This document shows, one piece after another, positions 33,184 to 42,501 of a stretch of DNA of 64,000 bases; within the stretch, counting starts at the first letter, position 1; the number at the start of each line of letters is the position of its first letter. Both the position numbers and the translations under genes were made by a program. Where the stretch lies: contig NZ_JAUSCF010000026.1 in assembly GCF_030651625.1 (NCBI RefSeq), positions 1-64,000 on the forward strand, in the 5' to 3' direction. The notes below the pieces were generated by a model. That model was not told the DNA's origin, made no database searches, and saw only the letters and a list, made by a program, of their open reading frames with translations. The stretch comes from Hydrogenophaga sp. Lineage in GTDB: Bacteria; Pseudomonadota; Gammaproteobacteria; Burkholderiales; Burkholderiaceae_C.

Positions 33184-34164
33184 TCAATGTCCACCCGCCT
33201 TTTCCACACGCAAACGCGGATCCACCGCGAAGTACAGCAGGTCCACGATCAGGTTGATGACCACGAAGATCAGCGCGATCAGGCAAAGATAAGCGGCCAT
33301 CACGGGAATGTCGGCAAAGGTCACCGCCTGGATGAACAACAGCCCCATGCCAGGCCACTGGAACACCGTCTCGGTGATGATCGCAAACGCGATGAGCCCC
33401 CCGAGTTGCAAACCGGTGATGGTCATCACGGGCACGAGCGTGTTCTTCAACGCGTGCCCGAAGTGCACCGCGCGGTTCGTCAGGCCTCGCGCCCGGGCGA
33501 ACTTGATGTAGTCGGTTCGGAGCACCTCCAGCATCTCAGCCCGCACCAGCCGCATGATGAGGGTGAGCTGGAAAATGGCCAGTGTGATGGCTGGCAGTGT
33601 GATGTGGTGCCAGCCTTTGGCGGTCAGCAACCCTGTGGTCCACCAGCCCACCTGGGTGACCTCACCCCGGCCAAAGCTGGGGAACCACCCGAGGTTCACG
33701 GCAAACACCAGAATGAGCAAAATGCCGATCAGGAAGGTGGGTAGAGACACGCCCAGCAGGGAAACCGTCATGAACACCTGGCTGATGAAGGTACCCCTCT
33801 TGAGTGCAGCGTATACGCCCATCGGAATGCCGATGACCAAAGCCAGCAGGGCGGCCACTGTGGCCAGTTCCAGCGTCGCAGGAAAGCGCTCGGCGATCAG
33901 GCGTGACACTTTCGCACCCTGGCGCAGGCTCAATCCGAACTCGCCTTGAACGGCATTACCCAGAAAGGCGGCGAACTGAAAGAAGAAAGGCTTGTCCAGC
34001 CCGAGATCAGCGCGAAGCTCCCTGATCTGCTCGGCGGTTGCATCCTGCCCCAGCAGAAACACCACGGGGTCGCCCACGTACTGAAAAAGCATGAAGGCGA
34101 TGAACGCCACACTGACCATGACGATCACGGCCTGCGCCAGCCGTCTGAGAATGAATGCAAACAT
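33184..34164 (-). CDS. dppB: peptide ABC transporter permease, DppB-type
   Basis: A 326-residue inner-membrane permease of the OppB/DppB type with about six membrane segments. The family N-terminus (FILRRLAQAVIVMVSVAFIAF) and the EAA-type loop (FARARGLTNRAVHFGHALKN) are visible. It is the second gene of the operon, 63 bp after the first binding protein and 14 bp before the amidohydrolase. It forms the channel with DppC. Confidence 0.93.
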   Translation of the reverse strand: MFAFILRRLAQAVIVMVSVAFIAFMLFQYVGDPVVFLLGQDATAEQIRELRADLGLDKPFFFQFAAFLGNAVQGEFGLSLRQGAKVSRLIAERFPATLELATVAALLALVIGIPMGVYAALKRGTFISQVFMTVSLLGVSLPTFLIGILLILVFAVNLGWFPSFGRGEVTQVGWWTTGLLTAKGWHHITLPAITLAIFQLTLIMRLVRAEMLEVLRTDYIKFARARGLTNRAVHFGHALKNTLVPVMTITGLQLGGLIAFAIITETVFQWPGMGLLFIQAVTFADIPVMAAYLCLIALIFVVINLIVDLLYFAVDPRLRVEKAGGH

Positions 34165-34227
34165 CTTGTTGGAATAAAGAGAGGGTCGCTCACCTCGGTG
34201 CGCGACCCCCGGTCATCAGGCTGACTT

Positions 34228-35814
34228 TCAGTTTACCTTGATCAGACGCCAGTCCAGACGGTTGTCGGCACGGTGCACCACATCGATGTTCTTCTTCATC
34301 GCCCAGGGAATGATCTGGTTGTGAAGCGGGATGTGGGCCACGTCTTCGTTCTGCAAGGCGAGCGCTTCCGTGAGCAGGCGAGGCCGGATGAACTGATCGG
34401 TTTCGGTCTTCGCACGGTCGATGATGCTGTCCATCTTGGGGTTGCTGTAGCGTCCCACGTTGTAGTTGCCATCGCCGCCGGTGCCGGTGGTGCGAACCAG
34501 GGACTGCAGGCTGTACAGCGCATCAAAGGTGGGCACACCCCAGCCCAGCATGTAGATGCTGGCCTCATAGCGCTGGATCATGGGGAAGTAGGTCGCCAGC
34601 GGCAGCGTACGCAGCTTGGCCTTCACGCCAATGCGTGCCCACATTGCCGTCACCGCCTGGCAGATCTGCTCGTCGTTGATGTAGCGGTTGTTCGGGCAGG
34701 CAAAGTCGACTTCGAAACCGTCCTTGTAGCCGGCATCGGCCAGCAGTTTCTGGGCGGCAGCCACGTCGAACGGATGACGGGCATGCACGGCTTCGGTCCA
34801 GCCAGCGACCTGTGGCGCCACCAGGGCACCGGTGGGCTGACCCAGACCGCGCAGGGTGACACGCGCGATGGCATTGATGTCGATCGCCTGGTAGAGGGCC
34901 TTGCGCACGCGCTGGTCCTTCAAGGGGTTCTTGCCCTTGACGTCGCTGCCGGGGAGTTCATCGCGGAACTGGTCCATGCCGAAGAAGATGGTCCGGTTTT
35001 CCACCCCATCGATGACCTTCAGGTCGGTGTTGGAACGGACCCGTGGCAGATCCTGCGGGCTGGGGTCCAGCACAAAGTCGACTTCGCCAGAGAGCAATGC
35101 CGCCATGCGTGTGGACACGTTGCGCACCGGCGTGTAAACGATCTCGGTCACATTGCCCTCGGCACTGCCCCACCAGTTCGGGTTTTTCGCGAGAACGATC
35201 TTCTGGTCTGGCTGCCATTCCTTGAGCGTGAAGGGGCCTGTGCCGTTGGCGTTGCGGTGTGCGAAATTCTCCTCTTGTGTCTTGATGTCTTTCGGCGCCA
35301 CCGAGTTGTTCTTCTCTGCCCATGCCTTGCTCATCATCCTCAGCTCGGTCAGCTGGTTGATCAGCACTGGATTGGGGCCCCCGGTGATGATGTCGATGGT
35401 GTTGTCGTTCACCTTCACCACCTTGGTGATGCCCTGCGTGTAGACGGTGAAGTTGGACGTCTTGCTCATGGCGCGCTCAAGCGAGAACACCGCGTCGTCT
35501 GCGGTGAAGGGCGAGCCGTCATGGAACTTCACGCCCGTGCGCAGCGTCATGCGAAGCTGCGTGGGAGAAAGCTGCGTCCAACTGCTGGCCAGCAAGGGTT
35601 CGGGCTTGAACGTGCGGCTGTTGTAGTACACGAGGGACTCGTATACGGCTGCGTGAACGCCGTTGGCCAGCGCGTTGTTCTGGGAATGGATGTCCCAGGT
35701 GGGGATGTCGCTGGCGCTGGTCCATTTGAAGGTCTTGGCTTGCAAGCCACCGGCTCCCAGTGCCAGGGCAGCACACAGGACAGCCACTCGCAGGTTCGTT
35801 TGGCGCAGTTTCAT
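34228..35814 (-). CDS. peptide-binding periplasmic protein 1 (SBP family 5)
   Basis: A 528-residue periplasmic binding protein of the DppA/OppA family, with a signal peptide cleaved around GGLQA (about 26). Family segments include PLLASSW, LRTGVKFHDGSPFTADDAVFS and DQRVRKALYQAIDINAI. It is the first gene of the operon and therefore probably the most highly expressed. A second related receptor lies three genes downstream. Ligand unknown. Confidence 0.93.
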   Translation of the reverse strand: MKLRQTNLRVAVLCAALALGAGGLQAKTFKWTSASDIPTWDIHSQNNALANGVHAAVYESLVYYNSRTFKPEPLLASSWTQLSPTQLRMTLRTGVKFHDGSPFTADDAVFSLERAMSKTSNFTVYTQGITKVVKVNDNTIDIITGGPNPVLINQLTELRMMSKAWAEKNNSVAPKDIKTQEENFAHRNANGTGPFTLKEWQPDQKIVLAKNPNWWGSAEGNVTEIVYTPVRNVSTRMAALLSGEVDFVLDPSPQDLPRVRSNTDLKVIDGVENRTIFFGMDQFRDELPGSDVKGKNPLKDQRVRKALYQAIDINAIARVTLRGLGQPTGALVAPQVAGWTEAVHARHPFDVAAAQKLLADAGYKDGFEVDFACPNNRYINDEQICQAVTAMWARIGVKAKLRTLPLATYFPMIQRYEASIYMLGWGVPTFDALYSLQSLVRTTGTGGDGNYNVGRYSNPKMDSIIDRAKTETDQFIRPRLLTEALALQNEDVAHIPLHNQIIPWAMKKNIDVVHRADNRLDWRLIKVN

Positions 35815-36475
35815 TGGTTGACACCTAAATTAAAAATGAACATTTCGACACTATGCAACAAACGTTCCCGCGCACGCTCCGGACTTACCCGGAGCGAATG
35901 CCCTGCATGCGGCCAAAGCGTCTCCATGGTGTCATTTCCCTCTGAGCTATTCGAGCATTTGATGATGAGAAAGAAGTGCTAATGAACGCAGGCAGCAAAG
36001 ATATGGCGCCTGCCCAGACTGCCTTCCAGTGAGACGCTCTCAAGTGCGCCGCGGTCCAAGTGGCCGGCAGGAACGCAGCCAAACCAGCGCTTTCGACCCA
36101 GCAGGGTCGGCAACGCTTTCTCCCTTGATGCGTCTGCGTGCTTCGTGATCGCGTCTGTCCATTGCGTTCTTGCAGCCCGCTCCAGGCCAAATCAGTACAG
36201 TCACACGCCATGTCCAGTGACGAAGCATTGGATTGCTCGTGCTGCCGAATACAGTGCTGCTTCGCACATCCCTGCTGAGAAGCGCATGCGGCAGCACCAC
36301 ACCAGACCCAGGGCATCCTCCAAATGGGGCATGACGGTCGATGGAGGTCGGGGTAGATTCCTCTCCGCGACAAGGGAGGGAGTCCAAGCTGCACCAACAT
36401 GGGTTGCGGCAGCGTTCCCATTGCGCCCTCCTCTGCCGCAAAGTCTGTCACACCAAACTCAATCAGGAGGAACGC
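35815..36475. other. 660-bp intergenic region without a supported gene
   Basis: It contains the divergent promoters for the peptide-uptake operon (leftwards) and the small secreted HhH protein (rightwards). Several long open frames on both strands have no family resemblance, no ribosome sites and Arg/Ser-rich composition, so I treat them as noncoding. No tRNA-like fold or CRISPR-like repeat was noticed. Confidence 0.5.
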
Positions 36476-36781
36476 ATGTTCAAGAAATTTCTCGCCACGC
36501 TGCTGGCTCTCGCTGCCACCGTCGCCATGGCTGCCGTGGACGTCAACGAGGCCACTGTGGCCGATCTCGACAGCATCAAGGGCATCGGGCCGGGAACCTC
36601 TACCAGGATTCTCGAAGAGCGCAAAAGTGCCAAGTTCAAGGACTGGAACGATTTCATTCAACGCGTTTCCGGCATTGGTGAGAAGCGCGCTGTGAAGCTG
36701 TCGGCGGAGGGTCTGACGGTCAATGGTGCTGCGTTCAAGAACACGTCCACAGGCAGTGCCACCCCTGCGGAAAAGAAGTAG
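36476..36781 (+). CDS. small secreted helix-hairpin-helix protein, ComEA-like
   Basis: A 101-residue protein with a signal peptide (FKKFLATLLALAATVAMA, cleaved near 20) and a tandem helix-hairpin-helix: VDVNEATVADLDSIKGIGPG and FIQRVSGIGEKRA. This is the minimal ComEA layout, a periplasmic DNA-binding protein used in DNA uptake. AGGAGG precedes ATG 36476. Many Burkholderiales encode several such proteins, so a role in competence is possible but not certain. It ends before a strong bidirectional terminator. Confidence 0.82.
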   Translation: MFKKFLATLLALAATVAMAAVDVNEATVADLDSIKGIGPGTSTRILEERKSAKFKDWNDFIQRVSGIGEKRAVKLSAEGLTVNGAAFKNTSTGSATPAEKK

Positions 36782-36835
36782 GTATCGTCGAAGCGACGTG
36801 GTCTGAAAGACCACTGCACCAATATGACGCTCAAC

Positions 36836-36866
36836 AAAAAGGCCGCTGGTCAACCAGCGGCCTTTT
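36836..36866. terminator. bidirectional intrinsic terminator
   Basis: GGCCGCTGGT (36841-36850), CA loop and ACCAGCGGCC (36853-36862), flanked by A5 on one side and T4 on the other. It separates the HhH gene from the convergent porin gene and can serve both. Confidence 0.9.
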
Positions 36867-36905
36867 CTTGGTGCGCGAGATCAGGCGGCCAACGACCGCC
36901 CATCA

Positions 36906-37829
36906 TCAGAACGAATGGCGAATGCCCAAGCCGTAGCGGGTGTCCACGCCACCGGCAGCGGTCGCTGCATCGTTGTCCTTGCGAACACCAGCGTAGGCGG
37001 TGGTGCGCTTGGACAAGTCATAGGACAGACCCAGCCCGATGCTGCGAGCGGTCTCGCCACCATCCGGCTTGGAAGTGGCCACACCAGCAGAGAACGTCAA
37101 AGCCTCGCCCAGCGGCACATCGGCACCCAGTGACAGCTCGTTGGTCTTGGTGCCTGGAACAGCCACGCGACCATAACCGGCCAGGATCTTGGCTGCGCCC
37201 AGATCGTAGGAGCCGTTCACGGTGGTGTACTTGGTCTCTGCGGAACCGACCTTGTCCACCTGGTAAGCCACACCGGCGTACACAGGGCCGCCTTCGTACT
37301 TGACGTGGAAAGCGGTGCTGCGCTCGTTGGTGTTTTCGCGCAGGTTGGTGCTGAACGCACCGCTCACGCCACCGAACTCGGGCGACACGTACTTGATGCC
37401 GTTGTTGGGATTGCCGGTGAAGCCCAGGCTGGTCCAGATGCCGGTGGGTGCAAACACGGAGTCGAACACCGGGTTGGTGTTGAAGGCGATGTCGTCGTAG
37501 GCCGTCCAGTTCTTGCCGAAGCGGATCTCGCCGAAACCACCACCCAGACCCACATAGGATTCACGGTCAAACTTGAAGCCGGAAGCGGTACCGGTGTCCA
37601 CGTCCAGGCCACCTTCAAGCAGGAACACAGCGCTCAAACCGCCACCGAGATCTTCAGTACCCTTGAAGCCCAAGCGGCTGGCACTCAAACCGCCCGAAGT
37701 CAGCTGGGTGGCTTCATTTTTGTCCTTGTGCAGGACCACATCAACAATACCGTACAGGGTCACGCTGGACTGGGCTTGTGCAACGCCAGCCACGCCGAGA
37801 ACGGCCAGTGCAATCAACGATTTTTTCAT
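36906..37829 (-). CDS. outer-membrane porin
   Basis: A 307-residue Gram-negative porin of the Burkholderiales type. The signal peptide (KKSLIALAVLGVAGVAQA) is followed by QSSVTLYGIVD, the standard first strand; the protein ends with RYGLGIRHSF, a C-terminal Phe beta-strand recognised by the BAM machinery. The start MKKSL at 37829 is chosen over an upstream in-frame ATG at 37856 because it begins the signal peptide. It forms a general diffusion channel. A second porin lies 290 bp upstream in the same orientation. Confidence 0.93.
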   Translation of the reverse strand: MKKSLIALAVLGVAGVAQAQSSVTLYGIVDVVLHKDKNEATQLTSGGLSASRLGFKGTEDLGGGLSAVFLLEGGLDVDTGTASGFKFDRESYVGLGGGFGEIRFGKNWTAYDDIAFNTNPVFDSVFAPTGIWTSLGFTGNPNNGIKYVSPEFGGVSGAFSTNLRENTNERSTAFHVKYEGGPVYAGVAYQVDKVGSAETKYTTVNGSYDLGAAKILAGYGRVAVPGTKTNELSLGADVPLGEALTFSAGVATSKPDGGETARSIGLGLSYDLSKRTTAYAGVRKDNDAATAAGGVDTRYGLGIRHSF

Positions 37830-38051
37830 GGAATTTTCCTTGAAGGAGGTTAGCAAAACGGGTTTGTCAAAAAATCTTCACCTGCCAATGTTATGCACTT
37901 GCCGCTTCGAAACATGGGGTAATCCCTAAATTTTGAAGCAATCCGGAGACAACGTTGCAGGCCGACAACACGACAGATCCACTAAATTATTAGCAAGTTT
38001 TAAGCCAGCCTCGGAATCATCACTGCTTCAGACCCATTGGTCACCCCAACG

Positions 38052-38083
38052 AAAAAGCCCACCGCTTTCGCGGTGGGCTTTGC
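38052..38083 (-). terminator. intrinsic terminator after second porin
   Basis: AAAGCCCACCG (38054-38064) and CGGTGGGCTTT (38071-38081) with a six-base loop; on the minus strand the stem is followed by T residues. It closes the porin gene at 38119. Confidence 0.85.
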
Positions 38084-38118
38084 TTCAAGCTACGAACCGG
38101 CTTGCGCCAGTCGAATGC

Positions 38119-39129
38119 TTAGAAGGTGTGACGCACGCCGAACTCGATGCCGGTGGACTTGCCGTTGGCGGTCTGGGCAGCAGCGTTGGGTGCCAGACCG
38201 AAGGAAGAACCACCGTTCTTGTTGGTCAGGCGCGAGTAGGTTCCGTACACAGCGGTGCGCTTGGACAGGTTGTAGTCGTAACCCACGGCGATCTGGTTGG
38301 CATCACCGTTGCCAGCTGCTGGGTTGTAATCAGAGCGGGTGTAGGAAGCCTTGATATTGCCTGGGCCGACAGGAGCGACCACACCGACCATCAGGTGCTT
38401 GACTTCACGCGCGCCGAACTTGCCGATGGTGTACTGAGCCATGGGCTTGGCCACGCCGAAGTCGTAAGACGCGCCGACGTTGGTGCGCTTGAACGAATCG
38501 GTTTCAACCGAAGAACCTTCGGTGGCAGTAGCCAGGGCCACGCTCAGGGGACCTGCAGCGTACGTCAGGCGGATGCCGGTGTACTCGTTAGGCGTGTTGG
38601 CGGTCTTGGCTTCTTTCAGGGCGTACATGAACTGGCCGCTGAAACCACCGAAGTTGGGCAGGAAGTAACCAATGCTGTTGTTGGCACGCACCAGGGTGGT
38701 GGCGCCGCTGCCCAGCACGGACAAGGTATTCACCGAACTGCCCACACCGTTGGTGCCGAACGGATCGTAAACCGTGTGGTTCCAGAAGGTGGGGGTGTAG
38801 TCACGGCCCAGACGCACTTCACCGAAGTTGCCCATCAGGCTCACGGTGCTGCGGCGCTGGAATTGCAGGCCGTTGGGGGTGCCGGTGTCGGGGTTCAGGC
38901 CAGCTTCCAGCCAGAAACCAGCCTTCATGCCGCCGCCCAGGTCTTCCACGCCACGGAAACCGAGGCGGCTGGAAGCGATACCGTCTTGCGACATGGAGGT
39001 CAGGCTTTCACCGCCTTGTTTCACGCTGCGGACGTTCAAGTCCACCACGCCGAAAAGGGTAACGGAAGACTGAGCAAAGGCAGCGCCGGTGGCTGCCACA
39101 GCGGCCAGAGCAATCAGAGTCTTTTTCAT
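38119..39129 (-). CDS. outer-membrane porin
   Basis: A 336-residue porin related to its downstream neighbour. Signal peptide KKTLIALAAVAATGAAFA, then QSSVTLFGVVDLNV, and a C-terminal GIEFGVRHTF strand. MKKTL at 39129 is the start; open frame further upstream is not used. It has its own terminator, so the two porins are separate transcription units. They differ enough to have different pore properties, but selectivity cannot be read from sequence. Confidence 0.93.
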   Translation of the reverse strand: MKKTLIALAAVAATGAAFAQSSVTLFGVVDLNVRSVKQGGESLTSMSQDGIASSRLGFRGVEDLGGGMKAGFWLEAGLNPDTGTPNGLQFQRRSTVSLMGNFGEVRLGRDYTPTFWNHTVYDPFGTNGVGSSVNTLSVLGSGATTLVRANNSIGYFLPNFGGFSGQFMYALKEAKTANTPNEYTGIRLTYAAGPLSVALATATEGSSVETDSFKRTNVGASYDFGVAKPMAQYTIGKFGAREVKHLMVGVVAPVGPGNIKASYTRSDYNPAAGNGDANQIAVGYDYNLSKRTAVYGTYSRLTNKNGGSSFGLAPNAAAQTANGKSTGIEFGVRHTF

Positions 39130-39433
39130 TGAGAGTTTCTCCAAGGTTGAAAAAAGGGCCGTGGGTCTAGTGCCCCCGCGCCAACCTCCGTGTTTTGGAA
39201 GTTGCATCTATTGCACCAGATGGCGCGGTCAGATGCAAAGCTTTCTGTGTATTGAGCGATTGTTTGTGGTGCAGGGGCAACAGGTCTCTTCAAATGAAAC
39301 GCCCCATAATGGTGCATACCGGGAATCATCGAACCACCCCAAACCCTGCAGCCAGCCAGAGCATGTGTCGCGGCACAATGCTGGCTGTGCTTGCTAGCAT
39401 ACACAGCCTCTATCAGATCGACAGGAGATGCCC
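39130..39433. other. intergenic region between porin and coq7
   Basis: About 300 bp holding the divergent promoters of the porin (left) and coq7 (right). I see no further gene, terminator or clear operator in it. Confidence 0.4.
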
Positions 39434-40072
39434 ATGGATGCCTTGATCAACGCTGCCGATTCGGCCTTGAGGACTCTGTTTGTGGCGCCCAGAGCCTCAC
39501 GCGAATGCCCCACGCTTCCAGAACAAGGCGATGCCGAAGCTCTGACGGAAGCTGACCGTCGGCTGTCAGGCGCATTAATGCGGGTGAACCACGTCGGTGA
39601 AATCTGCGCACAGGCACTCTACACATCCCAGGCCCTGGCCGCGCGCAGGGCGGGGAGTGCAGGCGATGCCCTGGCCCAGCAGCTGGAAGCGGCCGGCAGG
39701 GAAGAAACCGATCACCTGGCGTGGACGCAGCGCCGCCTGGACGAGCTCGGCGCCCGCCCCTCACTTCTGAATCCCTTGTGGTACGCCGGCGCATTTGGTC
39801 TGGGCATGCTGGCGGGTCGCATGGGACGTGGTGTGAGCCTGGGCTTTGTGGTGGAAACGGAGCGGCAGGTCGAGGCCCATCTCGCATCACACATGGAGCG
39901 ATTGCCGATCCATGACCATGCCTCACGCGCGATCGTGGCGCAAATGAAAGCGGATGAGGCCCGGCACGCCAGAGAAGCCACCCAGGCGGGTGCGGTGGAG
40001 TTGCCCAGACCTGTAAAAGGGCTGATGACGCTGGCTGCACGCCTCATGACCACGGTGGCGCATCGGGTGTAA
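39434..40072 (+). CDS. coq7: Coq7-family demethoxyubiquinone hydroxylase
   Basis: A 212-residue di-iron hydroxylase that performs the C6 hydroxylation in ubiquinone synthesis, the bacterial Coq7 alternative to UbiF. Iron ligands are visible: E56 in NHVGEICA, E91 and H94 in EETDH, a further Glu in ETERQVEAH and the E-x-x-H in DEARH. ATG 39434 is chosen because AGGAG lies six bases upstream; ATG 39428 would overlap that site. A membrane-associated helical region ([15 protein letters not shown]) is normal for the family. Confidence 0.93.
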   Translation: MDALINAADSALRTLFVAPRASRECPTLPEQGDAEALTEADRRLSGALMRVNHVGEICAQALYTSQALAARRAGSAGDALAQQLEAAGREETDHLAWTQRRLDELGARPSLLNPLWYAGAFGLGMLAGRMGRGVSLGFVVETERQVEAHLASHMERLPIHDHASRAIVAQMKADEARHAREATQAGAVELPRPVKGLMTLAARLMTTVAHRV

Positions 40073-40118
40073 GACTGCCGATGCAAAGCGCGCTGGCGCG
40101 CCCACCCCACGCCGCCCG

Positions 40119-40568
40119 TCAGGTTTCGATCACCTCGAACGCCGTGGTGATTTCGGCGGTCTTGCCCAGCATGATGCTGGCAGAACAGTATTTGTCATGG
40201 CTCATGGCGATCGCGCGTTCCACCGCCGCGGCCGGTATCGCTTTGCCGGTGACCACAAAGTGCATGTGAATCCGGGTGAACACCTTGGGATCGGTCTGTG
40301 CGCGTTCGGTGGTGAGTTTTACTGTGCAACCGCGAACGTCGTGACGACCGCGCTTGAGGATCAGGACCACGTCGTAAGCGGTACAGCCACCGGTACCGGC
40401 GAGCACCGTCTCCATGGGCCTTGGGGCCAGGTTGGCGCCACCATTTTCCGGTTTCGCGGCGTCGGGGGCGCCGTCCATGGTCAGCACGTGCCCACTGCCG
40501 GTCTCAGCGACAAAACCCATCTGCGAGCGTGTGCCCGTTGCGCCTGTCCAACTGACCGTGCATTCCAT
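40119..40568 (-). CDS. OsmC/YhfA-family protein
   Basis: A 149-residue OsmC-family protein with two family cysteines, C62 (GTGGCTAYD) and C81 (VRGCTV), consistent with a thiol peroxidase of organic hydroperoxides. It is closer in pattern to the YhfA group (ETVLAGTGGCTAYDVV, PAAAVERAIAMSHDKYCS) than to inducible Ohr. It converges with coq7. No partner gene or OhrR is nearby, so regulation is unknown. Confidence 0.88.
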   Translation of the reverse strand: MECTVSWTGATGTRSQMGFVAETGSGHVLTMDGAPDAAKPENGGANLAPRPMETVLAGTGGCTAYDVVLILKRGRHDVRGCTVKLTTERAQTDPKVFTRIHMHFVVTGKAIPAAAVERAIAMSHDKYCSASIMLGKTAEITTAFEVIET

Positions 40569-40643
40569 CGTGTGTCCCCGTGTGAAAAAAGTGGTTTTTT
40601 TGAGGAAAGCGCTCTAAACGGCGCCAAGACCCGCTTGTGCATG

Positions 40644-40671
40644 TTGCAACGCAGCATGACAGGGCTATACT
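40644..40671 (+). promoter_or_regulatory. promoter upstream of the ilvA leader
   Basis: TTGCAA (40644-40649) and TATACT (40666-40671) with 16-bp spacing. It lies about 200 bp before ilvA and directly before a short transcribed segment ending in a strong terminator. Confidence 0.55.
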
Positions 40672-40677
40672 GGCCTC

Positions 40678-40756
40678 ATTGTATTTAAGGTTGTCTCCTC
40701 TACCCTCCACGGGTGGATTTAAGCCCGGACCGGTTCTGCCAGTCCGGGTTTTTTTT
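40678..40756 (+). ncRNA. short leader or small RNA ending in an intrinsic terminator, upstream of ilvA
   Basis: From the promoter start near 40678, a transcript of about 80 nt would contain a small hairpin (CCAC-GG-GTGG, 40708-40717) and then a terminator stem CCCGGAC (40723-40729) / GTCCGGG (40742-40748) followed by eight T. There is no obvious leader peptide rich in Ile or Thr. It is either an independent small RNA or an attenuator controlling ilvA. Known ilvA control in this group is not something I can cite. Confidence 0.5.
40720..40756 (+). terminator. intrinsic terminator upstream of ilvA
   Basis: A seven-base GC stem (CCCGGAC / GTCCGGG) with a twelve-base loop is followed by T8 (40749-40756). 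It stands between the promoter at 40644 and ilvA. Confidence 0.85.
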
Positions 40757-40850
40757 GCCGCCGGGCAGCCCCCAAGGCAAAAAACGCCCCTCGGGGGGCA
40801 GCGACCCGCGCAAGCGGCGGAGCGTGGGGGGCGTTTTCTGGCCCGATATG
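40752..40850. repeat. GC-rich intergenic repeat, copy J (diverged)
   Basis: Diverged member of the dispersed repeat: AAAACGCCCC (40779-40788) pairs with GGGGCGTTTT near 40832-40841 around inner GC stems. It lies between the leader terminator and ilvA. Confidence 0.4.
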
Positions 40851-40869
40851 ATGCGAGCCAAGGAATACC

Positions 40870-42483
40870 ATGGCAGCCCGCACCCCAAGATCCCACGCTC
40901 TGACGACCAGAACCAAGACCCCTGCTCCATCAGAGGCGTTGAGTCCGGGTGACTATCTCAAGAAAATCCTGACTGCGCGCGTCTATGACGTGGCAGTGGA
41001 ATCTGCCCTGGAACCCGCGAAAAACCTGAGTCGCCGTCTGAACAACAAGGTGCTGCTCAAGCGCGAAGACCAGCAGCCGGTGTTCAGCTTCAAGCTGCGT
41101 GGTGCCTACAACAAGATGGCGCATCTCGATCCGGAACAGCTGGGCAGGGGCGTCATCTGCGCTTCGGCAGGCAATCACGCCCAGGGCGTGGCACTGGGCG
41201 CCCACAAGCTGGGCACGCGCGCCGTGATCGTGATGCCGACCACCACACCGCAACTCAAGGTGGATGCTGTGCGCGCACTGGGCGGCGAGGTGGTCTTGCA
41301 CGGCGACAGCTATTCAGACGCCTACACCCATGCCGTGGTGCTGCAGAAGAAGCAGGGCCTTACCTTTGTGCATCCGTTTGACGATCCCGACGTGATTGCA
41401 GGCCAGGGCACGATCGCCATGGAGATTCTCAGGCAACTGCAAAGCCTGGGGTCTGACCACCTGGATGCCGTTTTCGTCGCCATCGGTGGTGGCGGGCTGA
41501 TATCAGGGATAGCCAACTACATCAAGGCGGTGCGCCCTGAGATCAAGGTCATCGGCGTGCAGACGACCGACTCGGATGCCATGCTGCAGTCGATCACAGC
41601 GGGCGAAAGGGTCACGTTGAACGACGTGGGGCTTTTTGCCGATGGCACGGCAGTCAAACTGGTTGGCGAAGAAACGTTCCGGATCGCGCGGGGGCTGGTT
41701 GACGAATTCGTGGTGGTCGATACCGATGCGGTGTGTGCGGCCATCAAGGACGTGTTCGTCGACACCCGCAGCATCGTGGAGCCGTCGGGCGCCATGGCGG
41801 TGGCGGCCATCAAGCAGTATGTGGCCAGCCACAAGACCAGGGGTGAAACCTACGCGGCCATACTGTGTGGGGCCAACATGAACTTCGACCGCTTGCGCTT
41901 TGTCGCCGAACGGGCCGAAGTGGGTGAAGAACGGGAGGCACTGTTTGCCGTGACGATCCCGGAGGAGCGGGGCAGCTTTCGCCGGTTCTGCGAGGTCATT
42001 GGCGAGCTCCCCGGCGGACCGCGCAATGTGACCGAGTTCAACTACCGCATCCACGACGGCGCCCAGGCGCATGTGTTCGTGGGCATGACGACGCATGGCA
42101 AGGGAGAGTCCAAAAAAATCGCGGCGAATCTGAGCCGCCACGGGTTTGACACCCTGGACCTGACCCACGACGATCTGGCCAAGGAGCACATACGGCACAT
42201 GGTGGGCGGTCATTCGGCGCTGTCGAAGGATGAGCGTCTCTTGCGCTTCGTGTTTCCCGAGCGTCCGGGCGCGCTGTTGAAATTCCTGAGCCTGATGCGC
42301 CCAGGCTGGAACATCAGCCTGTTCCATTACCGCAACCAGGGCGCTGACTACGGTCGCATCCTGGTGGGTTTGCAGGTGCCGGCCAAAGACGACAAGGCAT
42401 TCAACAAATTCCTCGAAACCCTGGGCTACCCGTACGTCGAAGAGACCGCGAACCCGGTCTACCGCCTCTTCCTCAAGACCTGA
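40870..42483 (+). CDS. ilvA: threonine ammonia-lyase, biosynthetic
   Basis: A 537-residue PLP enzyme converting threonine to 2-oxobutanoate, the first step of isoleucine synthesis. K75 in FSFKLRGAYNK is the PLP lysine, GGGGLISG the phosphate loop. The C-terminal 190 residues form two ACT-like regulatory domains (ERGSFRRFCEVIG, RPGALLKFLSLM), so the enzyme is the isoleucine-inhibited biosynthetic type. It is preceded by a promoter-terminator leader and followed 18 bp later by a CobT-family gene. Confidence 0.95.
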   Translation: MAARTPRSHALTTRTKTPAPSEALSPGDYLKKILTARVYDVAVESALEPAKNLSRRLNNKVLLKREDQQPVFSFKLRGAYNKMAHLDPEQLGRGVICASAGNHAQGVALGAHKLGTRAVIVMPTTTPQLKVDAVRALGGEVVLHGDSYSDAYTHAVVLQKKQGLTFVHPFDDPDVIAGQGTIAMEILRQLQSLGSDHLDAVFVAIGGGGLISGIANYIKAVRPEIKVIGVQTTDSDAMLQSITAGERVTLNDVGLFADGTAVKLVGEETFRIARGLVDEFVVVDTDAVCAAIKDVFVDTRSIVEPSGAMAVAAIKQYVASHKTRGETYAAILCGANMNFDRLRFVAERAEVGEEREALFAVTIPEERGSFRRFCEVIGELPGGPRNVTEFNYRIHDGAQAHVFVGMTTHGKGESKKIAANLSRHGFDTLDLTHDDLAKEHIRHMVGGHSALSKDERLLRFVFPERPGALLKFLSLMRPGWNISLFHYRNQGADYGRILVGLQVPAKDDKAFNKFLETLGYPYVEETANPVYRLFLKT

Positions 42484-42501
42484 GGTGTCCTCGGGCCGCG
42501 C

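Noticed and set aside
34273..35982. 569-residue open frame antisense to the first binding protein
   Set aside because: A mirror of the real coding sequence, without motifs, starting without a ribosome site.
35885..36853. 322-residue minus-strand open frame covering the HhH gene
   Set aside because: It overlaps a well-supported secreted HhH protein and a terminator, and shows no protein features.
37933..39132. 399-residue open frame antisense to the second porin
   Set aside because: Low-complexity Gly/Val/His content and exact overlap with a clear porin gene.
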